Origin: an uncultured Ruminiclostridium sp.
GTDB lineage: Bacteria > Bacillota > Clostridia > Oscillospirales > Ruminococcaceae
DNA: 64,000 bases
Assembly: GCA_944388385.1 (NCBI GenBank)
Contig: CALXIO010000008.1
Coordinates: 18,890-82,889, forward strand
Reading direction: 5' to 3'
The position numbers and the translations under genes were made by a program. This document shows, piece by piece, positions 50,618 to 60,341 of the stretch (position 1 is the stretch's first letter; every line of letters starts with the position of its first letter). The notes beneath the pieces were generated by a model. It did not search any database. It was not told the DNA's origin and saw nothing but the letters and a program-made list of their open reading frames with translations.

Positions 50618-51499
50618 TTAGTTTGTTGTATCTGAAGTCTTGCTTTCAAGAAGACTTAACATAACCTTATAGGTATTGCCCATGAAGTGTATACCGTCCA
50701 TTTCGGCAAATTCATCAACAAAGTATCCCTCATCATCGGATAATACCTCATTAAGATCAATTATCTCTGCCTTGGTGTTTTCTACCATAGCCTTTAACTG
50801 AGTGTTATAGTCTGTAATAGCATCAATGGTAAGGTAATTTTCTTCGTCTGCTTCCGCTTCCTTTGTTACAGGGGGAATTGTCAGAACATATATATTTGCA
50901 TCGGTCATATCATCAATGCTTGAAATAAGATCTTCCATACCGCTTACAAGATATTCGGTTTCAGCATAGCCCACCGCATTTGTACCTAACATTATAAATA
51001 TCTTTTTAGGTCTGGCAGTTTCAATAGTCTGCTGAAGTGTCTTGTCGTTTACGGTGGCCTCAAGGGCTGTTGTGGGAGCAAGTCCCTGTAAAGCAAATAC
51101 CTTACTGCTGTCTAAAAATCCGTAAAGGCTAAGACCGGTTGAAATACTGTCGCCTATAAATAAGGCATCATCAAAGTATTCAGTATCATAGATTGTGCTT
51201 ACATCTGTTGTGTCGTCACTTTCTGTATCTGAGCTTTCATCCTGTGATGAAACCACATCAGATGATGTTGGGGCGGAAGAAGTGGTAACCGATGAAGCGG
51301 GCTCAGTGGTGGCCGGTGCTTCAGTTTCGGATGTAACAGGTGTAAAGGGTGCTACTACCGAAATACCTGTATCTGTGCCGTTTATAACATTGTACGCTAA
51401 AAATCCCACAGCACAGACTGCTGTAATAATAGTCAGATTAAGAAATATAAATGACGGTGCTATGCCGAAGCGATTGCTTTTTCTTTTTTTAGTCCCCAT
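50618..51499 (-). CDS. Membrane-anchored SGNH/GDSL hydrolase
   Basis: The 293-residue protein has a basic N-terminus, one membrane helix (about 14-38), a Ser/Thr/Glu-rich spacer (50-105), then an SGNH domain: block I FIGDSIST (Ser118), GTNAVG for block III, and DGIHFMG with the Asp-His pair near the C-terminus. It lies outside the membrane and probably acts as an O-acetyl esterase or acyltransferase on wall glycan or exopolysaccharide, as related proteins do. This role is inferred from family and context. Confidence 0.82.
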   Translation of the reverse strand: MGTKKRKSNRFGIAPSFIFLNLTIITAVCAVGFLAYNVINGTDTGISVVAPFTPVTSETEAPATTEPASSVTTSSAPTSSDVVSSQDESSDTESDDTTDVSTIYDTEYFDDALFIGDSISTGLSLYGFLDSSKVFALQGLAPTTALEATVNDKTLQQTIETARPKKIFIMLGTNAVGYAETEYLVSGMEDLISSIDDMTDANIYVLTIPPVTKEAEADEENYLTIDAITDYNTQLKAMVENTKAEIIDLNEVLSDDEGYFVDEFAEMDGIHFMGNTYKVMLSLLESKTSDTTN

Positions 51500-51531
51500 A
51501 ATGCTTTTAACCTTTCGTTATATAATATCCT

Positions 51532-51560
51532 ATTATACCGCAAATGTTTAAGAAAATCAA
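51532..51560 (-). promoter_or_regulatory. Sigma-A promoter of the SGNH-DUF4358 operon
   Basis: On the minus strand TTGATT (51560-51555), 17-base spacer, TATAAT (51537-51532), between the U32 stop and the SGNH start. No terminator is visible between the two operons. Confidence 0.75.
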
Positions 51561-51571
51561 TATAAATCAGC

Positions 51572-52777
51572 TTAACTCTTTGCAGGCTTTCTTATAATTG
51601 AATGTGCCGGGAATTTATCATCGGATAAATACCACATTTTTTCTGTAGCCTTATTGGCTATTCTTGTTTCATTTCCCTTGGAATCAAATAAAACAGAGGG
51701 ATTTATCCTTACAGGCATTTTGCCTCCCGGGGATAATACCTCAAGCTCATCATCAAGGGTGAAATAGTTTCTCTGGGTGAAATTTACCCTTCCCTCATCG
51801 CAGGAATCAATAGCTCCCACAAAGTCATACTCTCTTATGTAGCCACTGTTTTCGTAATACTGGGCGGCATCATCATGATTTAAATAAAATCCGGTGCAAT
51901 ACTGTCTGTGGCTTACCTTGTATACCTTACCAATAGCCCATGAGGGTACTTTTTCGCCCTTCTTTATTGCATCAAGGGCAGCACGGTAGGCATTAGTCAC
52001 CACCGCCACATAATAGGCGGATTTTGCTCTGCCCTCGATTTTGTAGCTTGTAACTCCTGCATCCCTTAGCTTATCAAGATGCTCAATCATGCACATATCC
52101 TTTGCATTAAGGATATATGAGCCGCCGTTTTCTTCCCCTATCTCATAATACTGACCGGGGCGCTTTTCTTCGACCAGGTGATATTTCCAGCGGCAGGGCT
52201 GGGCACATTCGCCCTTGTTTGCGTTTCTTCCCACCATAAACTGGGATAAAAGACACCTGCCGGAAAAGGATACGCACATAGCCCCGTGGACAAATACCTC
52301 AATATCCATATCAGCAGGTATTTTATCACGGATACGCTTTATATTTTCTATATCCACTTCCCTTGCAAGGACTATTCTCTTAGCACCCATTTTATAAAGC
52401 TCATTGGCGGTAACATAGTTTACTATGCCTGCCTGGGTGGATACATGGATTTCAAGATCGGGTACAATGCTCTTTATAAGGGCAATAGAGCCTATGTCAC
52501 TTACTATTGCCGCATCAATACCGCATTGTACCGCATTTTTTATAAAGTCCGGGAGCTGTTCTATCTCATCATTTGAGGGGACTGTGTTACAGGTAAGATA
52601 TACCTTTACCCCCTTTGAGTGGGCATAGTCACAGCCCTTTTTCAAGGTATCAAAATCGAACTTTGCCGCTGAGGCTCTCATGCCGAACATGGTGCTTCCT
52701 AAATATACCGCATCACATCCGTAATCCACAGCGGAACAAAGGCACTCCATATCTCCTGCCGGAGAGAGTAATTCCAT
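51572..52777 (-). CDS. Peptidase U32-family protein (tRNA/rRNA hydroxylation type)
   Basis: The product has 401 residues. It opens ELLSPAGDMECL and has the U32 signature EVFVHGAMCVSFSGRCLLSQ with GECAQPCRW, whose Cys residues bind an Fe-S cluster in this family. Members include TrhP (5-hydroxyuridine in tRNA) and RlhA (23S rRNA hydroxylation), which draw on prephenate. The YceG/MltG-U32 neighbourhood is common in Clostridia. The precise RNA target is not decidable here. Confidence 0.9.
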   Translation of the reverse strand: MELLSPAGDMECLCSAVDYGCDAVYLGSTMFGMRASAAKFDFDTLKKGCDYAHSKGVKVYLTCNTVPSNDEIEQLPDFIKNAVQCGIDAAIVSDIGSIALIKSIVPDLEIHVSTQAGIVNYVTANELYKMGAKRIVLAREVDIENIKRIRDKIPADMDIEVFVHGAMCVSFSGRCLLSQFMVGRNANKGECAQPCRWKYHLVEEKRPGQYYEIGEENGGSYILNAKDMCMIEHLDKLRDAGVTSYKIEGRAKSAYYVAVVTNAYRAALDAIKKGEKVPSWAIGKVYKVSHRQYCTGFYLNHDDAAQYYENSGYIREYDFVGAIDSCDEGRVNFTQRNYFTLDDELEVLSPGGKMPVRINPSVLFDSKGNETRIANKATEKMWYLSDDKFPAHSIIRKPAKS

Positions 52778-52795
52778 TTTATCTCCTTTCGGGAT

Positions 52796-54268
52796 TTAAT
52801 CTGCAATTACAGAATCAAGTCCGCAGATACGCAGATTTTCCTCGTGTTCTTCTATAGTTTCTGCAAAATACATTTCTGTGGTTTCAGGGTCGGCACAGAA
52901 GTAATAATAGCTGGTTTCCGGAGGATAAAGCACAGCCTTGATAGCATCAAGTCCGGGGTTACAGATAGGTCCTACCGGTATGCCGTCACAAATATAGCTG
53001 TTATAGGCATTAAAGCAATCCTCATAGTCCTTAAGCTCTCCCTGTGGAATATGAATCTTTACATTATCGTCTATATAGAATACGGTAACGTCAGATTCAA
53101 GGTGAGGATAAGCTTCGGGAATTGCCATACGGTTAAAGAATACAGAGGCAACATTACCCATATTTGCCTTGTTGTCCGCCTCACGCTGAACTATTGACGC
53201 TAAGGTGATGGTTTCATCAAGGGTTAAACCAAGCTCGTTCATACGGTTATAAAGACGGGAGGTTATCTTGTTATTGAAGTTCTGGTAAATCTTATCCAAA
53301 GCATCAAGGGCAAATTCGGTGGTATCTATTTCCTTATTTTCCTCTAAGGCAGGAAGAATATAGAATTCATAGGTATCAGGGAAAATATAGCCCTCCATCT
53401 GATAATACTTAAGAGGCTCATCGTCAAGTCTCTTCTGGAACTTATAGGTCTGCTCAAGCTCCATGCAGGCATTTCTGAAGTCATCTGCACGGCAAACAAG
53501 ATTTTCCTCCATAAGAATACTTATATCCTCGATGGTCATACCTTCGGTTATCTGAATGGTAACTGTTTCATTGATTGTGGATATGGTCTGGAGCGTCATT
53601 AAAAGGGTACTGTATGACATGGTGGTATCAACAGTAAAGGTGCCGTTGATAAAGTCATTTTCGGATTCGCTGGCAGATACATATACCTTGAAGAAATCAG
53701 GCATGGTTATAATACCCAGCGCCGCTAATCTGTCAGCAATATCATCGGTGGAATCATCCTCGCTGATATGTATCTGAGCCTGGCAGTAGGTCTTTCCTAT
53801 ACCTGTAAAGTCAAGGGCTGACTTTATTATATATACAGATAAAAATGCAGATACCGAAACTATGAGTACAGATAAAAGCACACCCACAAGAATATGGCTG
53901 AAGGTACGTCTGTGGCGGTTATGCGCCTTTATTTTCTTTTGGCGTTCCTTCTTTTCTCTGAGGTACTCCTGATATTCTTCCTCGGTAATTTCATCATCGG
54001 ATTTTTCCTGTACCGGTTCTTCCTTCTTTACCGCTTCCCTTTTTCTTACGGGAATATCATCAAAGGCAGAGGCAACATCAGAGGGTCTTTTAATGCTGTC
54101 CATCATTCTGGTTTTGGAAACATCCTCATCCTCATTCGCTGTAGCTTCTGTCCTTTTGGGAAGCTCCACAACGGAGGTTTTATCAAGGTCTTTCTTTGCC
54201 TCTTTTACTTCTTCAGTTTCCTTTGTATCTGATTCATTTAAGATATCGTCAATATTTTTGTTTTCCAT
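52796..54268 (-). CDS. mltG: Endolytic murein transglycosylase MltG
   Basis: The protein has 490 residues. A long charged cytoplasmic region (1-120) rich in E/K is followed by one membrane helix (about 124-150), a LysM-like subdomain and the YceG catalytic domain with the Glu in LASIVQREAD, plus PNTY-type FPDTYEFY. It cuts nascent peptidoglycan and sets strand length. The cytoplasmic extension is longer than in enterobacterial MltG, as in many Firmicutes. Confidence 0.93.
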   Translation of the reverse strand: MENKNIDDILNESDTKETEEVKEAKKDLDKTSVVELPKRTEATANEDEDVSKTRMMDSIKRPSDVASAFDDIPVRKREAVKKEEPVQEKSDDEITEEEYQEYLREKKERQKKIKAHNRHRRTFSHILVGVLLSVLIVSVSAFLSVYIIKSALDFTGIGKTYCQAQIHISEDDSTDDIADRLAALGIITMPDFFKVYVSASESENDFINGTFTVDTTMSYSTLLMTLQTISTINETVTIQITEGMTIEDISILMEENLVCRADDFRNACMELEQTYKFQKRLDDEPLKYYQMEGYIFPDTYEFYILPALEENKEIDTTEFALDALDKIYQNFNNKITSRLYNRMNELGLTLDETITLASIVQREADNKANMGNVASVFFNRMAIPEAYPHLESDVTVFYIDDNVKIHIPQGELKDYEDCFNAYNSYICDGIPVGPICNPGLDAIKAVLYPPETSYYYFCADPETTEMYFAETIEEHEENLRICGLDSVIAD

Positions 54269-54283
54269 TTGCCCTTCCTTTCG

Positions 54284-54835
54284 TCAGTCTGTTATTAAAA
54301 ATCGGGTGGGTAAATCGTAACTGTCTGTGGGAATATATGGTAATATAAACTCCTTATAGCAAAGTCCTGCCGTAATTCCCTTATAGTCCTTTATAAATCT
54401 GTCATAATATCCCCCGCCGTAGCCTATACGGTAGTTATCCCTTGTAAAGGCAAGTCCCGGTACTATACACAGGCTGTTTATAAGCTCTGTATCATTTACC
54501 GCTATATTGTCCTTACCCGGAGCCGGGATATTATATTTATCCGGCTTTAGCTCATCTAAAGAGGAGATATAATAAAAGGTCATTTTATTATCCTCGCATC
54601 TTGGCAGGGCTACCTTAATTTTCTTATCCAAGCAATATTCAATAAGCCTTACCGTATCCACTTCAAAGTCTGTTGAAATATAGGTAAGAATAACATAAAC
54701 ATTATCTGTAATACCGCTTTTTATAAGGTTATCAAAAACTGCCCTGTCTGACTTAGCCTTACTGCCGGATGCTGCATAGTCCCTTCTTTTTTGGATAAGC
54801 TCTTTTCTGAAGGCTTTTTTATCGGTTATCTGCAT
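54284..54835 (-). CDS. fthC: 5-formyltetrahydrofolate cyclo-ligase
   Basis: The product has 183 residues. RKELIQKRRDY, VALPRCEDNKMTFY, IPAPG and the substrate/ATP motif YRIGYGGGYYDRFI are seen. It converts 5-formyl-THF to 5,10-methenyl-THF with ATP. Its start overlaps the end of the upstream DJ-1/PfpI gene by 10 bases. Confidence 0.93.
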   Translation of the reverse strand: MQITDKKAFRKELIQKRRDYAASGSKAKSDRAVFDNLIKSGITDNVYVILTYISTDFEVDTVRLIEYCLDKKIKVALPRCEDNKMTFYYISSLDELKPDKYNIPAPGKDNIAVNDTELINSLCIVPGLAFTRDNYRIGYGGGYYDRFIKDYKGITAGLCYKEFILPYIPTDSYDLPTRFLITD

Positions 54836-55368
54836 TGAAGTGAATTTCTTACTGCCTTGCTCTTTGCTTCTCCTGCAACTGCGGCACTTAAAGCAAGTCC
54901 GAATTCCACAGCGGCGCCGGGTCCCTTGCCGGTGATAATTTTACCGTCAACGCAAACAAGCTCAGCCTTTACATCGGCATCAAGAAGGAATTTTTCAAAG
55001 CCCGGGAAGCAGGTTGCCTCCTTGCCCTTTAAAAGTCCCTTTTTGCCTAAAATAGAGGGTGCGGCACAAATAGCGCCGATATATTTATCATTTGCTATGC
55101 AAAAATCAATAGCTTCATTTACTACCGGGCTTTTTTCAAGGTTTAATGTGCCGGGCATACCTCCCGGTAATACTATCATATCCACCTTGTCGGATAAAAT
55201 TACATCGCTGTCGATTATATCCGGGGCAATTTCAATTCCGTGGGAGCCGGTTATTGTTCCTCCCCCTATACCCACAGTCACCACCTCAACCTCGCTTCTG
55301 CGAAGAATATCAATGGGGGCAATAGCCTCGGTTTCTTCAAATCCGTTTGCTAAAAATACATAGATCAT
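54826..55368 (-). CDS. DJ-1/PfpI-family protein
   Basis: The protein has 180 residues. VFLANGFEETEAIAPID holds the conserved Glu, and the nucleophile elbow AICAAPSIL holds the reactive Cys near residue 100. Family members act as glyoxalase/deglycase or redox-stress proteins. The reading frame is well conserved. The long open frame on the opposite strand is a shadow. Confidence 0.9.
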   Translation of the reverse strand: MIYVFLANGFEETEAIAPIDILRRSEVEVVTVGIGGGTITGSHGIEIAPDIIDSDVILSDKVDMIVLPGGMPGTLNLEKSPVVNEAIDFCIANDKYIGAICAAPSILGKKGLLKGKEATCFPGFEKFLLDADVKAELVCVDGKIITGKGPGAAVEFGLALSAAVAGEAKSKAVRNSLQCR

Positions 55369-55380
55369 AGCTTTTTCCTT

Positions 55381-56256
55381 TCAGCCGTTATATACGGCGC
55401 TGTATTTTTCCACCATAAAGCAGGGTCTGTAGGAGCGCTTTGCCTTTCTCAGGTTCTCCTCACCCATATCCTCTTCACGGTTGATGTATTTAAAATCCTT
55501 GCCGAATTTATTGGCCATTAAATAGTTTATCATGGGATAGGTACCGTCATAGTCGGTAAATGCCTTTTCCACATGGGTGACAAAGGTGTCGCTGTTAAGC
55601 CTCTCCCCATAGGAAAATGCCTGTATGATACCATCTACCCTGAGTATTCCTCCCACAAGCCCCAGCTTGAAGAAATTATCCAGTCCGCAGGCAACTGCGC
55701 ACATTTCCTCGGACTTATCCGGGTTTGCCTCGCAGTTATTTCTGCCGCACCATTCACGGCTCATGGCCTTACATTCATCTATATTGTCCGGGGTGATTTC
55801 CTCAAAGGACCAGTTAAGGGCCTTGAAGCGGTTTATATAATTTCTCTTGGAGTGTAGCTTTTTGCCGCTTAAGGTAGCAAGCGACTCTGAGGTATAAACA
55901 TAGTCAAAATATCCCTCGTCACTTGAAAATGTGAATTTGCCCGGGAATTTTTCCTCCAGTAGCTTTTTTGCAGATACATCCATACTGCAAAATTCAAGGG
56001 AAATATTATTTGCCCTGCAATACTGAAGTAAGGCATCCATAAGCTCATTTACATCCCCCTTTCCGGCGGGGTAAACAAACTTATTTCCGTGCTTTGTAAT
56101 ATAAAAATCCTGAAAACGGGCACAGGTAACATTATATATTTTTCGCCATACGAAATTATTTACAAAGCTGTATTCACAGCCCCTGTAATCGGATATGGCA
56201 AGTAATGGGTCAATCCATTCCTTATCGGTAAGTTCTATTTCTTTAAATTCTAACAC
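55381..56256 (-). CDS. DUF2156 GNAT-fold protein (phosphatidylglycerol lysyltransferase C-domain-like)
   Basis: The 291-residue protein has tandem acyltransferase-like halves. SDYRGCEYSFVNNFVWRKIYN at the start and INREEDMGEENLRKAKRSY near the end are typical of the DUF2156 proteins related to the MprF/LysX catalytic domain. It lacks the membrane part of MprF, so it is cytosolic. A role in aminoacyl transfer is suggested by fold only. Confidence 0.83.
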   Translation of the reverse strand: MLEFKEIELTDKEWIDPLLAISDYRGCEYSFVNNFVWRKIYNVTCARFQDFYITKHGNKFVYPAGKGDVNELMDALLQYCRANNISLEFCSMDVSAKKLLEEKFPGKFTFSSDEGYFDYVYTSESLATLSGKKLHSKRNYINRFKALNWSFEEITPDNIDECKAMSREWCGRNNCEANPDKSEEMCAVACGLDNFFKLGLVGGILRVDGIIQAFSYGERLNSDTFVTHVEKAFTDYDGTYPMINYLMANKFGKDFKYINREEDMGEENLRKAKRSYRPCFMVEKYSAVYNG

Positions 56257-56273
56257 AAAATCATCCTTTAAAT

Positions 56274-56930
56274 TTACATGATCTCATCTATTATATCTCT
56301 GAGACTTTTTTGTATCTCCTCTATTGGCAGGGGCTTACCGTCCTTTGAGCAAGGCAGGATAGTCCAGCCGCATTTTTCCGCCGCATATAATGCCGCATTT
56401 CTGCAGGAGATAAGAAAAGCTATATTTTTTTCGTGTATGTCCTTTTTGCTTTCATCCCCATCATATCTGCTGCTTAGCATTTTCTGGGAAATTTCAATGG
56501 GCATATCAAGGAAAATCACCTTACTTGGCTTTGGCAGAGCAAACTTGTTAAACTCAAAGTCATAAAGCCATTCTATATAGCTGTCCCATTTGCTTTTATC
56601 AAGCTTTGTCATCTGATAGATAATATTTGAGGTGGTATATCTGGCGGTTATTATGGGAGTGCCGGAAAGATAGCTTTCCTTCCAGCCTGTGCGGTAGCTT
56701 ATATATCTGTCTATTGCATAAAAGCCTGATGCGGTAAAGCAGCCGGTTTCACCCTTTTCCTCAGTGAATTCTCCTGCAAGATACTGCTTTATTATTTCAC
56801 CGCTGGGGCTGTCATAATGCGGAAAGCTGATAAATTCAGCATTTGTATATTTTTCCTTTAACAGCTCTAACTGGGTACTTTTTCCGCAACCGTCAAGACC
56901 CTCTATTACTATCAGCTTGCCGTCCTTCAC
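56274..56930 (-). CDS. tmk: Thymidylate kinase
   Basis: The product has 218 residues with a GTG start (56930) after AAAGGCGG. P-loop IEGLDGCGKSTQLELLK, the DR-type motif AIDRYISYRTGWK and SRYDGDESKKDIHE in the lid region support dTMP kinase of the divergent clostridial type. It makes dTDP for DNA synthesis. It is the first gene of the operon that runs through DUF2156, DJ-1, fthC, mltG and U32. Confidence 0.87.
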   Translation of the reverse strand: MKDGKLIVIEGLDGCGKSTQLELLKEKYTNAEFISFPHYDSPSGEIIKQYLAGEFTEEKGETGCFTASGFYAIDRYISYRTGWKESYLSGTPIITARYTTSNIIYQMTKLDKSKWDSYIEWLYDFEFNKFALPKPSKVIFLDMPIEISQKMLSSRYDGDESKKDIHEKNIAFLISCRNAALYAAEKCGWTILPCSKDGKPLPIEEIQKSLRDIIDEIM

Positions 56931-56974
56931 CTTATTTTCCGCCTTTCCTTTTGTACATAACTTTTCAATTTACT

Positions 56975-57003
56975 ATTGTACCACAAAATCCCCTTCAAGT
57001 CAA
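56975..57003 (-). promoter_or_regulatory. Sigma-A promoter of the tmk operon
   Basis: On the minus strand TTGACT (57003-56998), 17-base spacer, TACAAT (56980-56975), right after the upstream terminator. Confidence 0.82.
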
Positions 57004-57005
57004 CT

Positions 57006-57047
57006 AAAAAAAAAAATACCCTTACCTTTTTTACAAGGTAAGGGTAT
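57006..57047 (-). terminator. Terminator of the arginine operon
   Basis: On the minus strand ATACCCTTACC (the complement of 57037-57047) pairs with GGTAAGGGTAT (the complement of 57016-57026), followed by a run of ten or more T. Confidence 0.93.
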
Positions 57048-57049
57048 GA

Positions 57050-58216
57050 TCAGCATACCGAACGCTCCACATTGATAACCGCAAAATATCTGCTGTCACG
57101 CTTTGATACTTCTTCCCGTATCATTTCTGCAAGCTCTATATCCTTATAGCGAAAACCAAAGGGCACCACAAGGTCAAAAATAAGATTTTCATGGGATATG
57201 CCCTTTGTCATGCGAAAATCATGGATAGATAATTCCGGGTCTATTTCGGAAATTACCCCAAGGACTATATCCTTTGCCGCATCAACCTCCTTGTCACCGC
57301 TGACAATGGGGTCCATGTGAATGGAAACTATGCCCTTGTATTTTATTTTAAGGTCATCCTCTATGGTATCTATAAGCTCATGGGCATTGGAAAAATCCAT
57401 GGTGCTGGGGACTTCCGCATGAAGGGAAATTACTATATTTCCTACCCCGTAGTCATGTACCATAAGGTCATGAACACCGATAACACCGGGGTACTGAAGA
57501 ACTGTGTTTCTTATTTCGTTTACCAGCTCATCATCCGGTCTTGCACCAAGTAAGGGAGTCAGGCTGTCCTTGAAGGTGTTAAAGCCGGTCCAGAGGATAA
57601 ATGCCGCCACAATAATACCTGCATAGGCATCAAGATCCACGCTTGTAAAGAAGGCTATAAGCATGGTTATAATAACCACCGAGGTGGAAATGCAGTCGGA
57701 AAGCGAATCCACCGACGCCGCCTTCATGGCTGTGGAGTCAATTATTTTTCCCAGCTTTCTGTTAAATAAAGCCATCCATAGCTTTACTAAAACAGAGACT
57801 ATAAGAATACATAGGGTAAGCAGGCTGAACTGGGCAGGCTGGGGGGCAATGATCTTTTCTATTGAGCCCTTGCCAAGCTCAAAGCCCATCATCATAATAA
57901 TAAAGGAAATTATAAGGCCGGAAACATATTCCATTCTGCCGTGGCCGAAGGGGTGTTCCTTATCGGCAGGCATAGCCGCCATACGAAAACCCACAAAGGT
58001 CATTATGGATGAGCCTGCATCGGACAGGTTATTAAAGGCATCCGCCATAACGGAAATAGCGCCGGACAAAAGTCCGGCGATGAGCTTTCCTAAGAATAAA
58101 AGAATGTTAAGTACAATGCCGGTAAAGGAGCCTAAGTAACCATATTGTGTTCTTACCTTAGGGTCTGTGACATTGTCCCTGTCCTTTATAAAAAGTCTGA
58201 CTAAAAGCTTTGTCAT
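57050..58216 (-). CDS. Cation diffusion facilitator (CDF) family transporter
   Basis: The 388-residue protein has six membrane helices with metal site residues in ADAFNNLSDAGS (helix 2) and the DxxxD-type pattern in helix 5, the cytoplasmic motif HPFGHGRMEYVSG, and a C-terminal ferredoxin-like domain extended by about 80 residues with a Cys at the end. It exports Zn, Fe or Mn in exchange for protons; the metal is not readable. It is the last gene of the arginine operon, 18 bases after argF. Confidence 0.92.
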   Translation of the reverse strand: MTKLLVRLFIKDRDNVTDPKVRTQYGYLGSFTGIVLNILLFLGKLIAGLLSGAISVMADAFNNLSDAGSSIMTFVGFRMAAMPADKEHPFGHGRMEYVSGLIISFIIMMMGFELGKGSIEKIIAPQPAQFSLLTLCILIVSVLVKLWMALFNRKLGKIIDSTAMKAASVDSLSDCISTSVVIITMLIAFFTSVDLDAYAGIIVAAFILWTGFNTFKDSLTPLLGARPDDELVNEIRNTVLQYPGVIGVHDLMVHDYGVGNIVISLHAEVPSTMDFSNAHELIDTIEDDLKIKYKGIVSIHMDPIVSGDKEVDAAKDIVLGVISEIDPELSIHDFRMTKGISHENLIFDLVVPFGFRYKDIELAEMIREEVSKRDSRYFAVINVERSVC

Positions 58217-58234
58217 ATCTGCACCTGATTAAAA

Positions 58235-59146
58235 TCAGTCCTTTTCACCCATGAGAAGTACCATAACAGCCTTCTGAGCGTGAAGACGATTTTCAGCCTC
58301 GTCAAAAATTTCCTTTGCGTGCTGTTCAAATACCTTTGTGGTAATTTCCTCTTCTCTGTGGGCAGGAAGACAATGCTGTACCATGGCATCGGGCTTTGCT
58401 ACTGCCATAACCTCATCATTTATCTGATAGCCCTTGAAGGCAATTCTTCTCTTTTCTGCTTCGCTTTCCTGTCCCATGGATGCCCATACATCTGTGAATA
58501 ATACATCTGCATCCTTTGCAGCCTCAACAGGATCGTTTACTATCTTGAAGTTGGGGAACTGCTTTGCAAAATCAAGGGTGGACTGAGCAGGATAATAGCC
58601 CTCGGGACAAGCAAGAGTTACATCCATACCCATTTTAAGGCAGCCTACTGTAAGGGAGTTTGCCATATTGTTACCGTCACCGATATAGCACATTTTAAGG
58701 CCGTCCAGCTTGTTCTTGTATTCTCTTATGGTCATAAGGTCTGCAAGCACCTGGCAGGGGTGTGATAAGTCGGTAAGTCCGTTTATAATGGGAATATCGC
58801 CGTATTCGGCAAGGTTTTCTACCTCTTCTTGGGCGAAGGTTCTTATCATGATACCGTCAATATATCTTGAAAGAACACGGGCTGTATCCTGTACAGGCTC
58901 GCCTCTGCCTATCTGTAATTCGCTGGAGGATAAGAAAAGAGCATTACCGCCAAGCTGATACATACCTGTTTCAAAGGAAACACGAGTTCTGGTGGAGGCC
59001 TTTTCAAAGATCATACCTAAGGTCTTGCCTGCAAGGTGATTATGGGGAATACCGTGCTTTAATTCATATTTAAGCTGATCTGCAAGATTTAAAATCTCTG
59101 TGATTTCTTCTGTGGAAAGATCCATCATTTTAAGTAAGTGCTTCAT
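58235..59146 (-). CDS. argF: Ornithine carbamoyltransferase
   Basis: The protein has 303 residues. Carbamoyl-phosphate motif EKASTRTRVSFE, LSHPCQVLADLMT, DVWASMGQE (ornithine loop) and VQHCLPAHREEEIT are complete. It makes citrulline. The arginine operon context points to the biosynthetic rather than the catabolic (ArcB) role. Confidence 0.97.
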   Translation of the reverse strand: MKHLLKMMDLSTEEITEILNLADQLKYELKHGIPHNHLAGKTLGMIFEKASTRTRVSFETGMYQLGGNALFLSSSELQIGRGEPVQDTARVLSRYIDGIMIRTFAQEEVENLAEYGDIPIINGLTDLSHPCQVLADLMTIREYKNKLDGLKMCYIGDGNNMANSLTVGCLKMGMDVTLACPEGYYPAQSTLDFAKQFPNFKIVNDPVEAAKDADVLFTDVWASMGQESEAEKRRIAFKGYQINDEVMAVAKPDAMVQHCLPAHREEEITTKVFEQHAKEIFDEAENRLHAQKAVMVLLMGEKD

Positions 59147-59162
59147 AATTTATATCCTTTCT

Positions 59163-60326
59163 TTATGACAAAAGCTCATTTATTATTCCAAGACCCTTGT
59201 CTATTTCTTCATAGGTTATTGTAAGGGGAGGTAAAAGTCTTACCTTTTCCTTTGCGGTAAGTAAAAGCAGTCCCTTATCAAGGGCATTTTTAACAACGTC
59301 CTTTGCCTGCTTTGTTTTAAGCTCTATGCCTATCATAAGTCCAAGTCCGCTGACAGACTGAACCTCATCCATAGCAAGCAGCTTTTCCTTTATATATTCA
59401 CCTTTTTTGGTGACCTCGGCTAAAAATTCATCATTTCCTGCGTATTTAAGCACCGCAAGACCTCCTGCACAGGCTATGGGATTTCCGCCGAAGGTGGAGC
59501 CGTGAGTACCGGGAGTAAGTACATTTTTGCACTTTTCTCCTGCAAGGCAAGCCCCCATGGGAATACCCCCTGCTATACCCTTTGCAAGGGTGATTATATC
59601 CGCCTTTTTGCCGTAATGCTCCCCTGCTAAGAATTTACCTGTTCTGCCTACTCCTGTTTGCACCTCATCGGAAATAGTCAGTATATCCTTGCTTTCGCAA
59701 ATGTCGAATATTGAGTCTACAAATTCCTTATCAAGGGTCATTACACCGCCCTCGCCCTGTACATATTCAAACATAACAGCGCAAACGGTGTCGTCACACT
59801 TTGCCTTTAAATCCTCTATATCGTTGGCATTTACATAGATAAAGCCCTCAACAAAGGGGAAGAAATAATTATGGAACACATCCTGGCCGGTGGCTGAAAG
59901 GGTTGCCATAGTTCTTCCGTGGAAGGAATTTACAAGTGTGATTATATTGTGTCTGCCCTTGCCGTATTTATCAAAGCTGTATTTTCTTGCTATCTTTATT
60001 GCACATTCATTTGCCTCTGCACCGGAGTTACAGAAAAACATATTTTCCATACCGGTAACCTTAGCAAGACCCTCTGCAAAATCCGCCTGAACTTTTGTGT
60101 AATAATAGTTTGAGGTGTGCTGAATTGAGCGTACCTGCTCACATACCGCATCTGCCCAGTCCTTATTGCAATATCCAAGGGAATTTGTACCGATACCGCT
60201 TCCAAAGTCGATATACTCCTTGCCGTTTTCATCAACGGCCTGTTCGCCCTCGCCCTTATCAAGGACAAGATCATATCTGCCGTAGGACCCCATAACATGG
60301 GAGTTGAATTTTTCTATAGTATCCAT
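59163..60326 (-). CDS. argD: Acetylornithine aminotransferase
   Basis: The product has 387 residues from ATG 60326 after GAAAGGA; a reading from 60341 would lack a site. NSGAEANECAIKIAR, SFHGRTMATLSATG, SDEVQTGVGRTGKF and the PLP lysine in ITLAKGIAGGIPMG are present. It transaminates N-acetylglutamate semialdehyde. Confidence 0.96.
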   Translation of the reverse strand: MDTIEKFNSHVMGSYGRYDLVLDKGEGEQAVDENGKEYIDFGSGIGTNSLGYCNKDWADAVCEQVRSIQHTSNYYYTKVQADFAEGLAKVTGMENMFFCNSGAEANECAIKIARKYSFDKYGKGRHNIITLVNSFHGRTMATLSATGQDVFHNYFFPFVEGFIYVNANDIEDLKAKCDDTVCAVMFEYVQGEGGVMTLDKEFVDSIFDICESKDILTISDEVQTGVGRTGKFLAGEHYGKKADIITLAKGIAGGIPMGACLAGEKCKNVLTPGTHGSTFGGNPIACAGGLAVLKYAGNDEFLAEVTKKGEYIKEKLLAMDEVQSVSGLGLMIGIELKTKQAKDVVKNALDKGLLLLTAKEKVRLLPPLTITYEEIDKGLGIINELLS

Positions 60327-60341
60327 TGTATGTCCTTTCAA

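Noticed and set aside
54857..55363. 168-residue open frame on the plus strand
   Set aside because: It is antisense to a well-recognised DJ-1/PfpI gene, has Ser/Pro-rich low-quality composition and no ribosome site.
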